A stretch of DNA of 64,000 nucleotides, taken from positions 1,302,001 to 1,366,000 of the forward strand of contig NZ_RPDH01000002.1 of NCBI RefSeq assembly GCF_003813775.1, written 5' to 3'. This document shows, one piece after another, positions 1 to 9,108 of the stretch. Made by a program: the position numbers and the translations under genes. Position 1 is the first letter of the stretch. Each line of letters starts with the position of its first letter. The stretch comes from Chitinophaga lutea (GTDB taxonomy: Bacteria > Bacteroidota > Bacteroidia > Chitinophagales > Chitinophagaceae). The notes below the pieces were generated by a model. That model saw nothing but the letters and a program-made list of their open reading frames with translations, was not told the origin of the DNA and made no database searches.

Positions 1-142
1 CAATAAATTTTACGCTGTTCTGTGGCAGGCCATTTTCATCTGTATAGTGGACAAGATGATACGAATGAGGTTCCGGTTCCTGAGCCAGGACCGCCATAGG
101 AAATAACAGCAGCAAAAGGATAGGGCGCAGTTCCGTTAGCAT
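1..142 (-). CDS. Hybrid two-component sensor (HTCS-type), N-terminal fragment cut by the window edge
   Basis: Only the first 47 codons are present; the gene runs off the left edge. They read as a short basic start, a hydrophobic stretch of leucines and an Ala-Gln cleavage site, followed by a segment containing YTDENGLPQNSV. That phrase is typical of the first blade of the periplasmic two-component-regulator propeller in Bacteroidota hybrid sensors, which join sensor, histidine kinase, receiver and AraC output in one chain. The ATG is at 140-142. A TATATTTG box on the minus strand at 261-268 could be its promoter. Sitting beside glycan genes fits a role in sensing an oligosaccharide and switching on the adjacent locus. 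The family call rests on this N-terminus only. Confidence 0.7.
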   Translation of the reverse strand, partial: MLTELRPILLLLLFPMAVLAQEPEPHSYHLVHYTDENGLPQNSVKFI

Positions 143-320
143 GCTCGATCGTACACTTAGGGTAATATCTATATAGAAGGCTGTATTAAAGCTATGGTTT
201 TTCGAACATTCATATTCTATAATACGGTCGCATATAGCAGATAATTAACGCATCATCACGCAAATATATAAACGCTTATTCGGATTCCTAAGCTTTTTTT
301 TCAACAGCCGTACCTATACG

Positions 321-350
321 AAAAGAAAGGCCGCCCATACAGAGCGGCCT
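321..350 (-). terminator. Intrinsic terminator of the GH20 operon
   Basis: AGGCCGC (328-334) pairs with GCGGCCT (344-350). On the minus strand the stem is followed by a T-rich tail (TTCTTTTC). It lies 30 bases past the stop codon of the GH20-type gene and closes locus 1. Confidence 0.8.
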
Positions 351-379
351 CGTTGCCGGGTTTCCGTTCAGGGAAAATA

Positions 380-1516
380 TCATTTCGCCGCTTCCCGTAT
401 TGCTTTGAACAGTGCTTTGAAGGTATCGGCGTTGTCTTTCGTGTTAGGGCGGTACTCCCCTTTCCCATAATATGCGCGGATAAATTCGGCGGAATTCACC
501 CACATGGTTTCAAACACGCCGCGCATGCGTGAAGCCAGGGGCACCGCCCAGTCCGCACGGGTCCCGTCTTTCCGGGTCATGAGCACCTGCTGCAATTGCG
601 CGAGCGCCACATCGGTTTTGGCGCATGCGCTGGGCAGCACATTGAACCCTTTTATCGCAAAATATCCCGGTGTGGGCGGCGCGCTTTCATATTTCCAGTC
701 GGTGATGACGATGTCTTTCGGAATGCGGTCGATGGCGCGGTGGGTGTCGTTCATGCTGGCCTGCCAGCCCAGCAGGTTGGTGGTTTTCCCGTCGATGAGG
801 CGGTCGCTCCACATCCACATCTCCACGTTTTTCTCCCGGAGGTGGGCGTGCAGGCGGTTCACGTATTCGGCGAATATTTCCGACCGGTCGCCTCCCTGGC
901 AGCGCGGGCATTTATCGTAGCCGATGATCCATACTTCGTCGAGGCCCACGTGCAGGGCGTCCGCTTCGCATACCGCCACCAGTTCGTCCATAATGGGGAA
1001 CAGCACCTTCAGCAGGTCAGGGTGGCGGGGACAGATGCTTTTGCTGTAGAACTCGAACATTCCGGCATCCTTCCAGGGTACGGGCGGGTTGAAGTCGGGC
1101 GACTCGTCAAACTGGGGATAGTGTTTCAGCAGGGGGCCCATTTCCGTTTGCTCCGACTGGTGCGCCATGAGGTTCATGGTGGGAATGAGCCGGATTTTCG
1201 CATCCCTGCAGGCCCGCACGATCTGTTTCATCTCCGCTTCCGACAGGGCGTTTTTCTCCGCCAGTTCGGGATGGGATTTGAACTGGTACATGTATTCGAT
1301 GCGGATGGCCAGGGTATTGACGCCTTCTTTGACGAGAGCGGTGCGGATAAAATCACAGAACATGGGCACGTCCTGTTTGGCGGGCACGCTCAGCAGCAGC
1401 CCCCGCACGGGTAATTCGTTCCATTTGAAGGCGGGCGCGGCCTGCGCGCCTGCCTTCCCTGCGGCGGATATGCCAATGCATACCGCCAGCAGGTGTTGCA
1501 GTAGTCTTCGTTTCAT
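380..1516 (-). CDS. Secreted GH20-type glycoside hydrolase (beta-hexosaminidase-like)
   Basis: A 378-residue protein with a signal peptide (about residues 1-24, ending AGA before Gln). The core is a TIM-barrel-like sequence with HVGLDE at 189-194, the HxGxDE signature of family 20, in which Asp and Glu polarise the substrate acetamido group and act as general acid. A CPRC pair (C203, C206) follows directly. At this length there is only a catalytic domain, without the usual GH20b domain. It is the last gene of locus 1, four bases after the NHL lipoprotein gene, and so probably acts on the glycan imported by the SusC/SusD pair. Activity on N-acetylhexosamine is inferred; some short GH20 relatives have other specificities. 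Confidence 0.75.
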   Translation of the reverse strand: MKRRLLQHLLAVCIGISAAGKAGAQAAPAFKWNELPVRGLLLSVPAKQDVPMFCDFIRTALVKEGVNTLAIRIEYMYQFKSHPELAEKNALSEAEMKQIVRACRDAKIRLIPTMNLMAHQSEQTEMGPLLKHYPQFDESPDFNPPVPWKDAGMFEFYSKSICPRHPDLLKVLFPIMDELVAVCEADALHVGLDEVWIIGYDKCPRCQGGDRSEIFAEYVNRLHAHLREKNVEMWMWSDRLIDGKTTNLLGWQASMNDTHRAIDRIPKDIVITDWKYESAPPTPGYFAIKGFNVLPSACAKTDVALAQLQQVLMTRKDGTRADWAVPLASRMRGVFETMWVNSAEFIRAYYGKGEYRPNTKDNADTFKALFKAIREAAK

Positions 1517-1519
1517 CTT

Positions 1520-2800
1520 TTATTCAGCGATTACTTTTCTGATGCGGTTGTTTTTACGGTCGGAAACATACACAAGGCCGTCTTTTGCGACTGCCACACC
1601 TGTCGGCGCATTGAACAGGGCGGCGGAGCCGGTGCCGTCTTTAAAACCGGCCGTACTGCCGCCGGTGTAGGTGCTCACTTTCCAGGTGCCCGCTTCCACG
1701 AAGCGGATGCACTGGTTGGAGTTGACGGGCGAACCGTCCCAGGTGCCGTTGCCGGCGATGAACAGGTTGTCGTTCCTATCGATGGCGATGCCCCAGGGGA
1801 AGTCGAACTTAGCGGCCGTAGCGGCGCCGTTGACGAGGCCTGTCTGGCCTGCCTGGCCGATGGTTACGCCCGGTGCCCAGGTGCCGGCTTTGAACTCGCT
1901 GATCACGGAGGAGCCGTTCTGCACCACAAAAAGGTTCCCCTTGCTGTCTACCGCCACATCGGAAGGATAATCGAGCCCGGTGATGATTTTGGTGCTGTTG
2001 CCGTCCGCCGTTACTTCGTATATGCTGCCGGGTTTCTTGGCGTCGGCGAAGTAAATCTTCCCGTTCCGCTTGTCGATGCCAAGACCCCATGCCTCGAACC
2101 AGCCGATCAGCGTGGTGGTACCGTCCGGCGTGATTTTGCGGATGGTCCATGCGGCGGGGTCGGAGGTAATGATGTTGCCCTGCGCATCCACCGCCACATC
2201 GATGGGCACGAAAAACTCCGCTTCCGTGCCTTTGCCTTCCTTGTATCCCCAGTTGCCGTTGCCGGCCAGGGTGGTCACCACGCCACCAGGCGTGATCTTT
2301 CGGATACGCCTGTTCTCCCCTTCCGCTACGTATACGTTCCCGGCATCGTCCACATCCAGCCCGCAACGGTTGCCGATGTTAAACACGGCATCGGTCCCCT
2401 TACCGTCCGAATACCCGGCGCTGCCGTTGCCGGCCAGCGTGGTGGCGGTATAGGAAGGCTGGTACTGGAAGGCGTCTTTGCTCTTGCCTTTATTGCCGTT
2501 GATGCTCACTTCGATGGGACCTGTACCGGCTTTGGTGGGGATCACAATGAGGATGCGGTCTTCCACCACTCCTTCCACGATCGCTTTCACACCGTTCACG
2601 GTTACGGTGACCCCATTCGTGTCTGTACTGAAATTGGTGCCGTACAGGAGCACTTCGGTGCCTGCGCCCCCAGCGGCCGGGGTGAATTTGTCGATCACCA
2701 CCGGTGCGGACGGATTGTGCGCAAAACCCTTGTCTTTGTTACAGCCGGCCGAAACCATGGCGGTAGCGGCGGCCAGCAGGATGTATATGAATTTTTTCAT
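1520..2800 (-). CDS. IPT/TIG and NHL-repeat lipoprotein
   Basis: A 426-residue lipoprotein: signal peptide with lipobox ending at Cys20, an IPT/TIG immunoglobulin-like domain at about 35-115 (VVIDKFTPAAGGAGTEVLLYG), then NHL-type six-bladed propeller repeats to the end, recognisable by the recurring LAGNG, GVAVD and IRKI phrases. Such proteins commonly follow susD in Bacteroidota loci and are thought to be surface-exposed glycan-binding accessories (SusE/F position). The gene lies 25 bases after susD and 3 bases before the GH20-type gene, so it is co-transcribed. No catalytic residues are visible; a binding role is inferred from family and position. Confidence 0.85.
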   Translation of the reverse strand: MKKFIYILLAAATAMVSAGCNKDKGFAHNPSAPVVIDKFTPAAGGAGTEVLLYGTNFSTDTNGVTVTVNGVKAIVEGVVEDRILIVIPTKAGTGPIEVSINGNKGKSKDAFQYQPSYTATTLAGNGSAGYSDGKGTDAVFNIGNRCGLDVDDAGNVYVAEGENRRIRKITPGGVVTTLAGNGNWGYKEGKGTEAEFFVPIDVAVDAQGNIITSDPAAWTIRKITPDGTTTLIGWFEAWGLGIDKRNGKIYFADAKKPGSIYEVTADGNSTKIITGLDYPSDVAVDSKGNLFVVQNGSSVISEFKAGTWAPGVTIGQAGQTGLVNGAATAAKFDFPWGIAIDRNDNLFIAGNGTWDGSPVNSNQCIRFVEAGTWKVSTYTGGSTAGFKDGTGSAALFNAPTGVAVAKDGLVYVSDRKNNRIRKVIAE

Positions 2801-2825
2801 TGCCTGTTTTTTAATTGAAGGAAGA

Positions 2826-4481
2826 TTACCATCCCGGCGTTTGTTTGAATTCCGGGTTGCGGGCGCTCACTTTGTCGATTTCGCTTTGCGGAACGGGCAG
2901 CCAGTAATTGCGCGCCGCGCTGAACACCCGTTTTTCGATCACGGGATAAGTGTATGTCACGTTGCCGGAACCGGTAACGGTGACGCCGTGCACTTCGCGG
3001 TTGTCGATGGTTTCGGCGATTTTCCAGCGGCGTACGTCCCAGAAACGGTGATCTTCCAGCGCCAGTTCGATCCTTCTTTCCCGCCGTATTTTCTCCCGCA
3101 CGGCGTCTTTGCTGCCGCCGCCGTAATCCGGCATGCCCGCACGGGCACGCACGGCGTTGATGGCGTTGTACACGGCCGCACCGGGACCACGGGCCTCGTT
3201 TTCGGCTTCCGCATAGTTGAGATACAGTTCCGCCGTGCGCATCAGTACCCATTTCCGGTCGGTGGCGCCGGTGCCCGCGAAGAGGTTCACGGATTCCAGC
3301 TGGTATTTGCGCGGCCAGTAGTTGGTGCTGATCTGCCCCGAACGCGGCGCATCCGCCCCGTTGGGATCGAGCAGGCGGCCTTTCCACATAGCGCCGGGAT
3401 ACAGGATAGTAGCGGCAAAGCGCGGGTCGCGGCCATCATACGGGCGCTGCGGGTTGTAGCCCGATGCGGGATCGGTGATGGGCAGGCCGGTATTCTTCAT
3501 CTCATAATCGTCCACCAGCTCCTGTAAGGGATTGATATTACCGTAGCCATTGGCGCCGCGTGGATTCATTTCGCGGTCGATGCCGCCGTCGCCGAAGGCG
3601 CCCGGGGAGGGACGGCTCCAGATCACTTCGCGGTTGAAATACTGGATGAAGATTTCGCCGTAGTTGCCATGGAGGGTATACCCGGTGTTGAGCGCAGTGT
3701 CGAGCGCGGCGCGGCAGGCTTCCGCCGCCACCGTCCAGCGGCTCTGATCGTTGGCCGGGTTAAAGAGGGGGCTGGCGTTGTAGAGCAGCACCCTTCCCTT
3801 CAGCGCCAGCGCGATCATTTTCGACGCGCGCCCCCAGTTGTTGGGGCGGGATGTATAATTCACCGGCAGCAGGGTTTCCGCTTCGGCGAGGTCTTTAAGG
3901 ATAACGGCGATCACCTCCTGGATAGGCGCACGTTTGTAATAAATCGCGTCCGGCTCGTCGAAGGGGTTCTGCACTTCCGACAAAATGGGCAGTTCGCCCC
4001 AGCGGATCACGAGGTTAAAATAATAGTACGCGCGCAACAGCAGCACCTCCCCTCGCAGCCGGCTCCGGCGTTCGGGGTAGTTCGGATCTACGGGCACTTT
4101 ATCGTAATTGGCGAGGAAAAGGTTGCAGGAACGGATTTTCCCGAAGTACTCCGCCCACTGGTCCTGCATCGGGAAATTCGCCGGGCTCATGGAGCCGGTG
4201 TTGAAGTTCCCCGCATCGGGATAAGAGGCCGAGTTGTCGCCCGCCTGGTTGGTTTCGTCCGTAGCGCTGCTCAAAGCCCAGGCAGAGCGGGGCTTGTAAA
4301 TATTAGGCAGGCTCTGGTAGATGACGTTCACGAACTTCTCCGCGTTCTCGATGTTCCTGAACACCTCTTCTTCGGTGATCAGGTCGCTCGGCTTGCGGTC
4401 GAGGTAGTTTTTGCTGCAGGCGGCGAGGAGCGGCAGCAGCAGCCACAACAGGTGCACAGTTTTCATCCTTGTTATTTTCAT
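2826..4481 (-). CDS. SusD/RagB family surface glycan-binding lipoprotein, locus 1
   Basis: The ATG chosen gives MKITRMKTVHLL, a lipoprotein signal with lipobox LLAAC and lipidated Cys22; the ATG at 4464-4466 is equally possible. The reading frame stays open upstream to 4601, but that would overlap the end of susC and lacks a signal start. About 551 residues, the usual SusD size, with the N-terminal TPR-like region (SDLITEEEVFRNIENAEKFVNVIYQ) and the RagB C-terminal block (KWVLMRTAELYLNYAEAENE, RRIELALEDHRFWDVRRW). It caps the SusC channel and captures glycan at the cell surface. It lies 10 bases after susC. Confidence 0.93.
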   Translation of the reverse strand: MKITRMKTVHLLWLLLPLLAACSKNYLDRKPSDLITEEEVFRNIENAEKFVNVIYQSLPNIYKPRSAWALSSATDETNQAGDNSASYPDAGNFNTGSMSPANFPMQDQWAEYFGKIRSCNLFLANYDKVPVDPNYPERRSRLRGEVLLLRAYYYFNLVIRWGELPILSEVQNPFDEPDAIYYKRAPIQEVIAVILKDLAEAETLLPVNYTSRPNNWGRASKMIALALKGRVLLYNASPLFNPANDQSRWTVAAEACRAALDTALNTGYTLHGNYGEIFIQYFNREVIWSRPSPGAFGDGGIDREMNPRGANGYGNINPLQELVDDYEMKNTGLPITDPASGYNPQRPYDGRDPRFAATILYPGAMWKGRLLDPNGADAPRSGQISTNYWPRKYQLESVNLFAGTGATDRKWVLMRTAELYLNYAEAENEARGPGAAVYNAINAVRARAGMPDYGGGSKDAVREKIRRERRIELALEDHRFWDVRRWKIAETIDNREVHGVTVTGSGNVTYTYPVIEKRVFSAARNYWLPVPQSEIDKVSARNPEFKQTPGW

Positions 4482-4491
4482 TGACGGTGGT

Positions 4492-7400
4492 TTAGAGGTT
4501 AATGGTGATACCCGCGTTATACACGCGCATGATCGGATAAGGCTGCCAGCCCCAGCGGTCGCCGGCGTTGGATTCCGGGTCGATGCCCAGTTCGCGCACA
4601 TTGTCCCAGCTCACGAGGTTCATCCCGTTCAGGTAGATACGGGCGTTTTTGATCTTCACCCGGTTGGTCCAGTGCCGCGGCAGGCGGTACCCGATCTCGA
4701 GGTTTTTCAGTTTCAGGTAATCCGTTTTGCGGATCCAGTAGCTCGAGTTCATGTAGTTGTTCGCCATGTTGCTCTCGGACAGGTGCAGCGCCGGAAAAGT
4801 GGCGGTGGCAGCCGTTTCGGGCGTCCAGCGGCCTTCGTGTATCGGGCGGTAGCTTTCGCGGTAGTTGAACACGAGCTGCGCGGAATAGATCTGCCGGCCG
4901 CCGAGTGCGCCCTGGAACAGCGCGCTGATGTCGAAGCCCTTGTAATCGAGCCCGAAGGTGGCGCCGAAATAGCTGGTGGGCACATTGAGCATCGGCAGCA
5001 TTACCCGGTCGGCATCGTTGATGATGTTGTTGCCGTCGATGTCGCGGTATTTGATATCACCGGGAATGAGCGGCGAGAAAGTCTGCTTCGGGCTTTTCGC
5101 GATCTCTTCCTTGCTCTGGAACAATCCTTCCGCCACATACCCCAGGCCATACCCGATGGGAAGGCCTACCTGGCTCTGGTGAGCATATTCCAGCTTCGGC
5201 TCGTCCATTTCCAGGATTTTATTTTTCACGTACTGGTAGTTCATTTTGGTAAACACGCCTACCTGGCCGATCTGTGCATTTACATGCAGGTCCGCTTCAA
5301 TCCCCCTGTTGATGATGCGTCCCATGTTGCGGTTCAGCGAGGCGGTGATGCCGAGGTAAGAAGGAATGGAACCGGCGGCGGTAAGAATGTCCGACCGTAG
5401 TTCACGGAACACGTCCACGTTCAGTTTCACGCGGTCTTTAAAGAAACCCGTTTCGAGGCCGATATCCGTTTTGGCCGCCTTTTCCCAGGTGATGGCCGTG
5501 TTCCCGATGCGGTTCTCGTAATAGCCGCCTACTCCGGACGCTACGCTGCCGAACGTAAAACCGTCGCCGCGCGAGAAGTCGGAAATATAAAGCCAGCGGG
5601 CAAAACCGATCTGGTCGTTACCCACGTACCCATGCGAGAAACGCAGTTTCATGAAACTGAGTGCGGAGCTTTTGGGCATGAAGTTTTCGTTGCTGATCAT
5701 CCAGGCCGCGGAGGCAGCCGGGAAAAAGCCGTAACGGTTACCAGTCGGGAAGTTCTCCGAGCCGTTGTAACCGGCGTTGAATTCGAGGTAGTACTTTTTG
5801 TTGTAGTTGTACGCTACCCTGCCCACATAACCTTCATATACACGCGGAAGGTCGCCGGACTGCGAGCGGTAGTTCCGGTTGAAGAGGAACAAACCGCTGA
5901 AGGAATGTTTCCCGAAATCGCGGTCGTACATCAGCTTCATGTCGTAATAGTAGTACCGCTGCCCGCTGTTGTAGCCGGAACGCTGGAGGCTGGTGGCGGC
6001 GCGGTGCTGCGTGTAGAGGCCACCGCTGGTGCCGGGCTCGGGTTTGTAGCGGTAGGAATCGAATTCCTGGTCGAACGCCACATTGATGTCGCCGTAATTC
6101 TCGAAAGTGAAGAGGCCTTTTACTTTCAGGCCGGGCGTGATGAAGTCGAGCTTGCGGGTGAGGGCCACGCTACCGCTGGTGCTGTGCCAGTAAGCATCGA
6201 GGTAGCCGTTGCGGGTGAGCACCCCGTAGAGGTTGTAGAAGTCCTCACGCATATTGCCGGAAGCGATGCTGCCGTTGGGGTTTTTAACGGGCGTGAGATG
6301 GTTCGTCATCTGTGAGAGTAGCACCCAGAAGAACTCGTGCCCGGCGCGGTCGGCGGAGGGACTCGTTCTGTTCTCCAGGCGCGATGCGAGGTCAACCTGG
6401 AGATCGGTGTTTTGATCGAGCGTAATGTCGACGTTGGACCGGAAATTGAACCGGTCGTATTTGTACTTGACGCCATAGGCGTTGTCGGAGGAATGTTTAT
6501 AAAGCGGTTCCTGGCGCAGGTAGGAGCCGGACACAAAATAGCGCACGTACTTGGAGCCACCGTTGATATTCACGTTGAGCGCCTTCTGCGGGGAGTTTTT
6601 CCGGATCATTTCTTCGTACCAGTCTACGTTCGGATAGTCGTACGGTTTGAGGCCCGTCCGGAAATATTCCAGTTCCTGCTCCGACCAGACCGGCTGCAAG
6701 CCGTCGTTTTTCGCCGCCTCGTTCTGCAAGAGGCCCGAGCGGTACGAATTGAGAAAACGCGGAAAGGTTACCGGCTGCTGGGTAGCCGTTTGCATATTGA
6801 TCTGGATGTTCGGCGGCCCTTCCTGCCCGCGGCGGGTGGTTACCAGCACGATGCCGTTCGCGCCCTGGATGCCGTATAGTGCCGTAGCGGATGCATCTTT
6901 GAGTATCGACACGGATTCGATCTCGTTCGCGTCGAGCTGGCCGAGGTCCGCATTGCCACGCGGCAGCCCGTCGATCACCACCAGGGGGTTGGTAGCGCCG
7001 GTGGTGTTGATGCCGCGGATGAAAAGCTGCGAATAATCCGAGCCGGGGCGGCCGGAGTGCTGCACCGTTACGAGGCCGGGCAGCCTGCCTGCGAGGGCGT
7101 TCGTGAGGTTGGCTACGGGGCTTTGTTTCAGCTCCTTCGTCTGGATGCTGCTGATGGCCCCGGTGATGCTCTGTCTTACCTGCTTCTGGCCGTAGCCGAG
7201 CACCACTACTTCGTTGAGGCCGGCGGCAGAGGGTTTCAGCTGGATGGCCGGCAGCTGCGCTTTGCCGTTCACCGGCACTTCCTGCGGCTCATGGCCTACA
7301 TACGAAATCACCAGCACGCCGTTGGGCGGCACCTGGAGGGTGAAGTTCCCTTTATCGTCGGTGGTGGTACCCTTGGAGGTGCCTTTCAGCTGGATGCTCA

Positions 7401-7827
7401 CGCCGATCAGCTCCGTGCCGTTTTCGCCGGTCACCTTGCCTTTCACCGTGATGTTTTCCTGCTGCGCGGGAGAGATCACCACCAGCCCGTCTTCCAGGAT
7501 GCGGTATGTGAGCGCCTTGCTGCGCAGCACCTGGTCGAGCACCACGGGCAGCGTGGCGTTGTTGAACTTCACGTCCACCTTATCTCCCACCGGGAATGTT
7601 TTGATGTTATATAAAAAGCGGTAGTTGCTTTTCGTTTCTATCCAGTCCAACAGCTTTTGCAATTCGATTTGTTTGCTTTCGATAGAGAAACGGCTCTGCG
7701 AATAACCTTCCGCCCGCAGCTGCAGGATGAAAACGGTCATCAGAATCAGGCATAGCTTCATAACTAACAGTGTTTTTCGCACTAAATGCTTGGGAATTGC
7801 TGGTTGAAAACGCAGCGTTTTTTTCAT
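4492..7827 (-). CDS. SusC/RagA TonB-dependent outer-membrane transporter with STN domain, locus 1
   Basis: The start is set at the ATG at 7825-7827 (MKKTLRF), which is preceded by CAAAAGT as at the other two susC genes here; the frame is open to 7890. About 1111 residues: signal anchor, STN domain at about 35-95 (the part that touches FecR), carboxypeptidase-like regulatory beta-sandwich at about 125-195, TonB plug (VVVLGYGQ..., LFIRGINTTG, LVVIDGLPRG, SILKDASATALYG) and a 22-strand barrel to the end. The STN domain indicates transenvelope signalling to FecR and the ECF sigma factor upstream. It forms the import channel with SusD. Confidence 0.95.
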   Translation of the reverse strand: MKKTLRFQPAIPKHLVRKTLLVMKLCLILMTVFILQLRAEGYSQSRFSIESKQIELQKLLDWIETKSNYRFLYNIKTFPVGDKVDVKFNNATLPVVLDQVLRSKALTYRILEDGLVVISPAQQENITVKGKVTGENGTELIGVSIQLKGTSKGTTTDDKGNFTLQVPPNGVLVISYVGHEPQEVPVNGKAQLPAIQLKPSAAGLNEVVVLGYGQKQVRQSITGAISSIQTKELKQSPVANLTNALAGRLPGLVTVQHSGRPGSDYSQLFIRGINTTGATNPLVVIDGLPRGNADLGQLDANEIESVSILKDASATALYGIQGANGIVLVTTRRGQEGPPNIQINMQTATQQPVTFPRFLNSYRSGLLQNEAAKNDGLQPVWSEQELEYFRTGLKPYDYPNVDWYEEMIRKNSPQKALNVNINGGSKYVRYFVSGSYLRQEPLYKHSSDNAYGVKYKYDRFNFRSNVDITLDQNTDLQVDLASRLENRTSPSADRAGHEFFWVLLSQMTNHLTPVKNPNGSIASGNMREDFYNLYGVLTRNGYLDAYWHSTSGSVALTRKLDFITPGLKVKGLFTFENYGDINVAFDQEFDSYRYKPEPGTSGGLYTQHRAATSLQRSGYNSGQRYYYYDMKLMYDRDFGKHSFSGLFLFNRNYRSQSGDLPRVYEGYVGRVAYNYNKKYYLEFNAGYNGSENFPTGNRYGFFPAASAAWMISNENFMPKSSALSFMKLRFSHGYVGNDQIGFARWLYISDFSRGDGFTFGSVASGVGGYYENRIGNTAITWEKAAKTDIGLETGFFKDRVKLNVDVFRELRSDILTAAGSIPSYLGITASLNRNMGRIINRGIEADLHVNAQIGQVGVFTKMNYQYVKNKILEMDEPKLEYAHQSQVGLPIGYGLGYVAEGLFQSKEEIAKSPKQTFSPLIPGDIKYRDIDGNNIINDADRVMLPMLNVPTSYFGATFGLDYKGFDISALFQGALGGRQIYSAQLVFNYRESYRPIHEGRWTPETAATATFPALHLSESNMANNYMNSSYWIRKTDYLKLKNLEIGYRLPRHWTNRVKIKNARIYLNGMNLVSWDNVRELGIDPESNAGDRWGWQPYPIMRVYNAGITINL

Positions 7828-7840
7828 ACTTTTGGTTTGA

Positions 7841-7934
7841 GTGTTGAACAATTGAAACAAATAGCTTCCCGCACGGAAATTATGTTTCATTCCATGTTTG
7901 ACATGAAGGGGAGTGTAGCAGCACTTCCCTTTTT
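7841..7934 (+). ncRNA. Candidate cis-antisense RNA over the susC leader, locus 1
   Basis: On the plus strand a TTG box (7804-7806), a 20-base spacer and TACTTTTG (7827-7834) match the Bacteroidota promoter pattern and overlap the susC start codon. About 100 bases on, AAGGGGAGTG (7906-7915) pairs with CACTTCCCTT (7922-7931) around the loop TAGCAG and is followed by T residues to 7934, a plausible intrinsic terminator. No plus-strand gene exists here to need one. The implied RNA of about 94 bases is complementary to the susC 5' leader. The 5' part (GGTTTGAGTGTTGAACAAT) resembles the equivalent region of locus 3. The alternative is a structured susC mRNA leader. Ends are estimates. Confidence 0.42.
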
Positions 7935-8010
7935 CATTTGGCTGGAACCGGCTGTGCTAGCCCGGCATGGCGGAGTTGGCGAATCGAATCATAGCTGTAT
8001 TTTTGGTTGA

Positions 8011-9006
8011 CTAATGCTGAATAAAAACGGTATCTCCCTTGATATCATACGTGAAATCTGCGGTCAGTTGCAGGGCTTTCAGCGCCCTTTGGATGTCTTC
8101 TTTGCGGAATTCCCCTGAAAAACGGTTGTCATTTAAAGCGGTGTCCTGTATAACGATGCGTTTGTTGAACCAGCGTTCCATGATTTTGGCCAGTTCCCCG
8201 AAGGATTTGTTTTTGAATTGCAGGCGGTCGTTGCGCCACATGCTTTCGCCAACGGGACTGTCGTTTACCGGTTTGGCCTCCAGCACTTCCGCGGCAAATT
8301 CGCCCCAATCCTGCTGGCCGGCCGGTACGACGCCTTTTTTACGGGTCAGCAGCAGTTTTTCGCCGGGGCTCAGGAGCTGGCGCTTTCCGGGGTCGCGGAG
8401 GAGGTTGACGGCCACTTTTCCTTCCACCAGGGTGGTTTCGAGGCTGGCGTCTTCAGGATAGGCCCTGAGGTTGAAGGCCGTGCCGAGCACCTGTACGCTG
8501 AGGTCGGCCGTCCGGATAACGAAGGGGTGTTCGGTTTGGGGGGCCACTTCAAAATACCCTTCCCCCCGGAGCTGCACCGTCCGCTGGCCGTTGTGCATAT
8601 CCCTGGCATATTCCAGGCGGCTGCTCACATTGAGCCACACGCGGGTACCGTCGGGCAGGGTAATGGTCGTGCGCTCCCCTGCGGCTGTCTGCACCATTTC
8701 CATGGCCGGCTGGCGGAAGAGCAGCCAGGCGCCCGTCCCGATAGCCAGTACCAATACGGCGGCAGCGGCCGTCCACCAGCGGGTGCGGATACGCCGGACG
8801 GGCGTTTCCACCCACTCCCCTTCCTGCTGCAACTGCTCTACCATGTTGCGGTATACGGCTTCCAGTGCGGGAGCCGTGTTGGGCATACCGGCGGCGTGGC
8901 GGGATTCAAACCGGCCGTACCAGGTTTCTACGGCCTGTTTTTCTTCTTCCGTACATTCGTTCCGGAGGTATTTGTCCAGTAACTGCAGCAGTTGTTGATG
9001 GTCCAT
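8011..9006 (-). CDS. FecR-type anti-sigma factor, locus 1
   Basis: Start chosen at the ATG at 9004-9006 (MDHQQLLQLLDKYL), which begins the typical FecR N-terminal helix bundle; the frame is open to 9033. About 331 residues: cytoplasmic sigma-binding part (1-85), one transmembrane helix near 95-112 (AAAAVLVLAIGTGAWLLF), periplasmic FecR domain (ERTTITLPDGTRVWLN... GYFEVAPQTEHPFVIRT... VLGTAFNLRAY) and a C-terminal DUF4974-like/STN-contact region ending FSGEFRKEDIQRALKALQLT. It relays occupancy of SusC to the ECF sigma factor, which is divergently transcribed 102 bases away. Confidence 0.92.
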   Translation of the reverse strand: MDHQQLLQLLDKYLRNECTEEEKQAVETWYGRFESRHAAGMPNTAPALEAVYRNMVEQLQQEGEWVETPVRRIRTRWWTAAAAVLVLAIGTGAWLLFRQPAMEMVQTAAGERTTITLPDGTRVWLNVSSRLEYARDMHNGQRTVQLRGEGYFEVAPQTEHPFVIRTADLSVQVLGTAFNLRAYPEDASLETTLVEGKVAVNLLRDPGKRQLLSPGEKLLLTRKKGVVPAGQQDWGEFAAEVLEAKPVNDSPVGESMWRNDRLQFKNKSFGELAKIMERWFNKRIVIQDTALNDNRFSGEFRKEDIQRALKALQLTADFTYDIKGDTVFIQH

Positions 9007-9108
9007 GAGGGTGCTTATGTATAGTAAAGACACGGCACCTTCTTCCCACCCTACCCCTTTTCCGCATATTTTTATCCGTATCGTGATTTTTCTGCTATTT
9101 TTACGGGG

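Noticed and set aside
596..1414. Long plus-strand open frame of 272 codons opposite the GH20-type gene
   Set aside because: It is a shadow of the minus-strand gene in GC-rich sequence, with composition rich in His, Gly and Val and no family resemblance; similar frames lie opposite most large genes here.
4411..5400. Plus-strand frame of 329 codons opposite the end of susC
   Set aside because: Antisense to SusC coding sequence with clear domain signatures; low-complexity composition and no start context.
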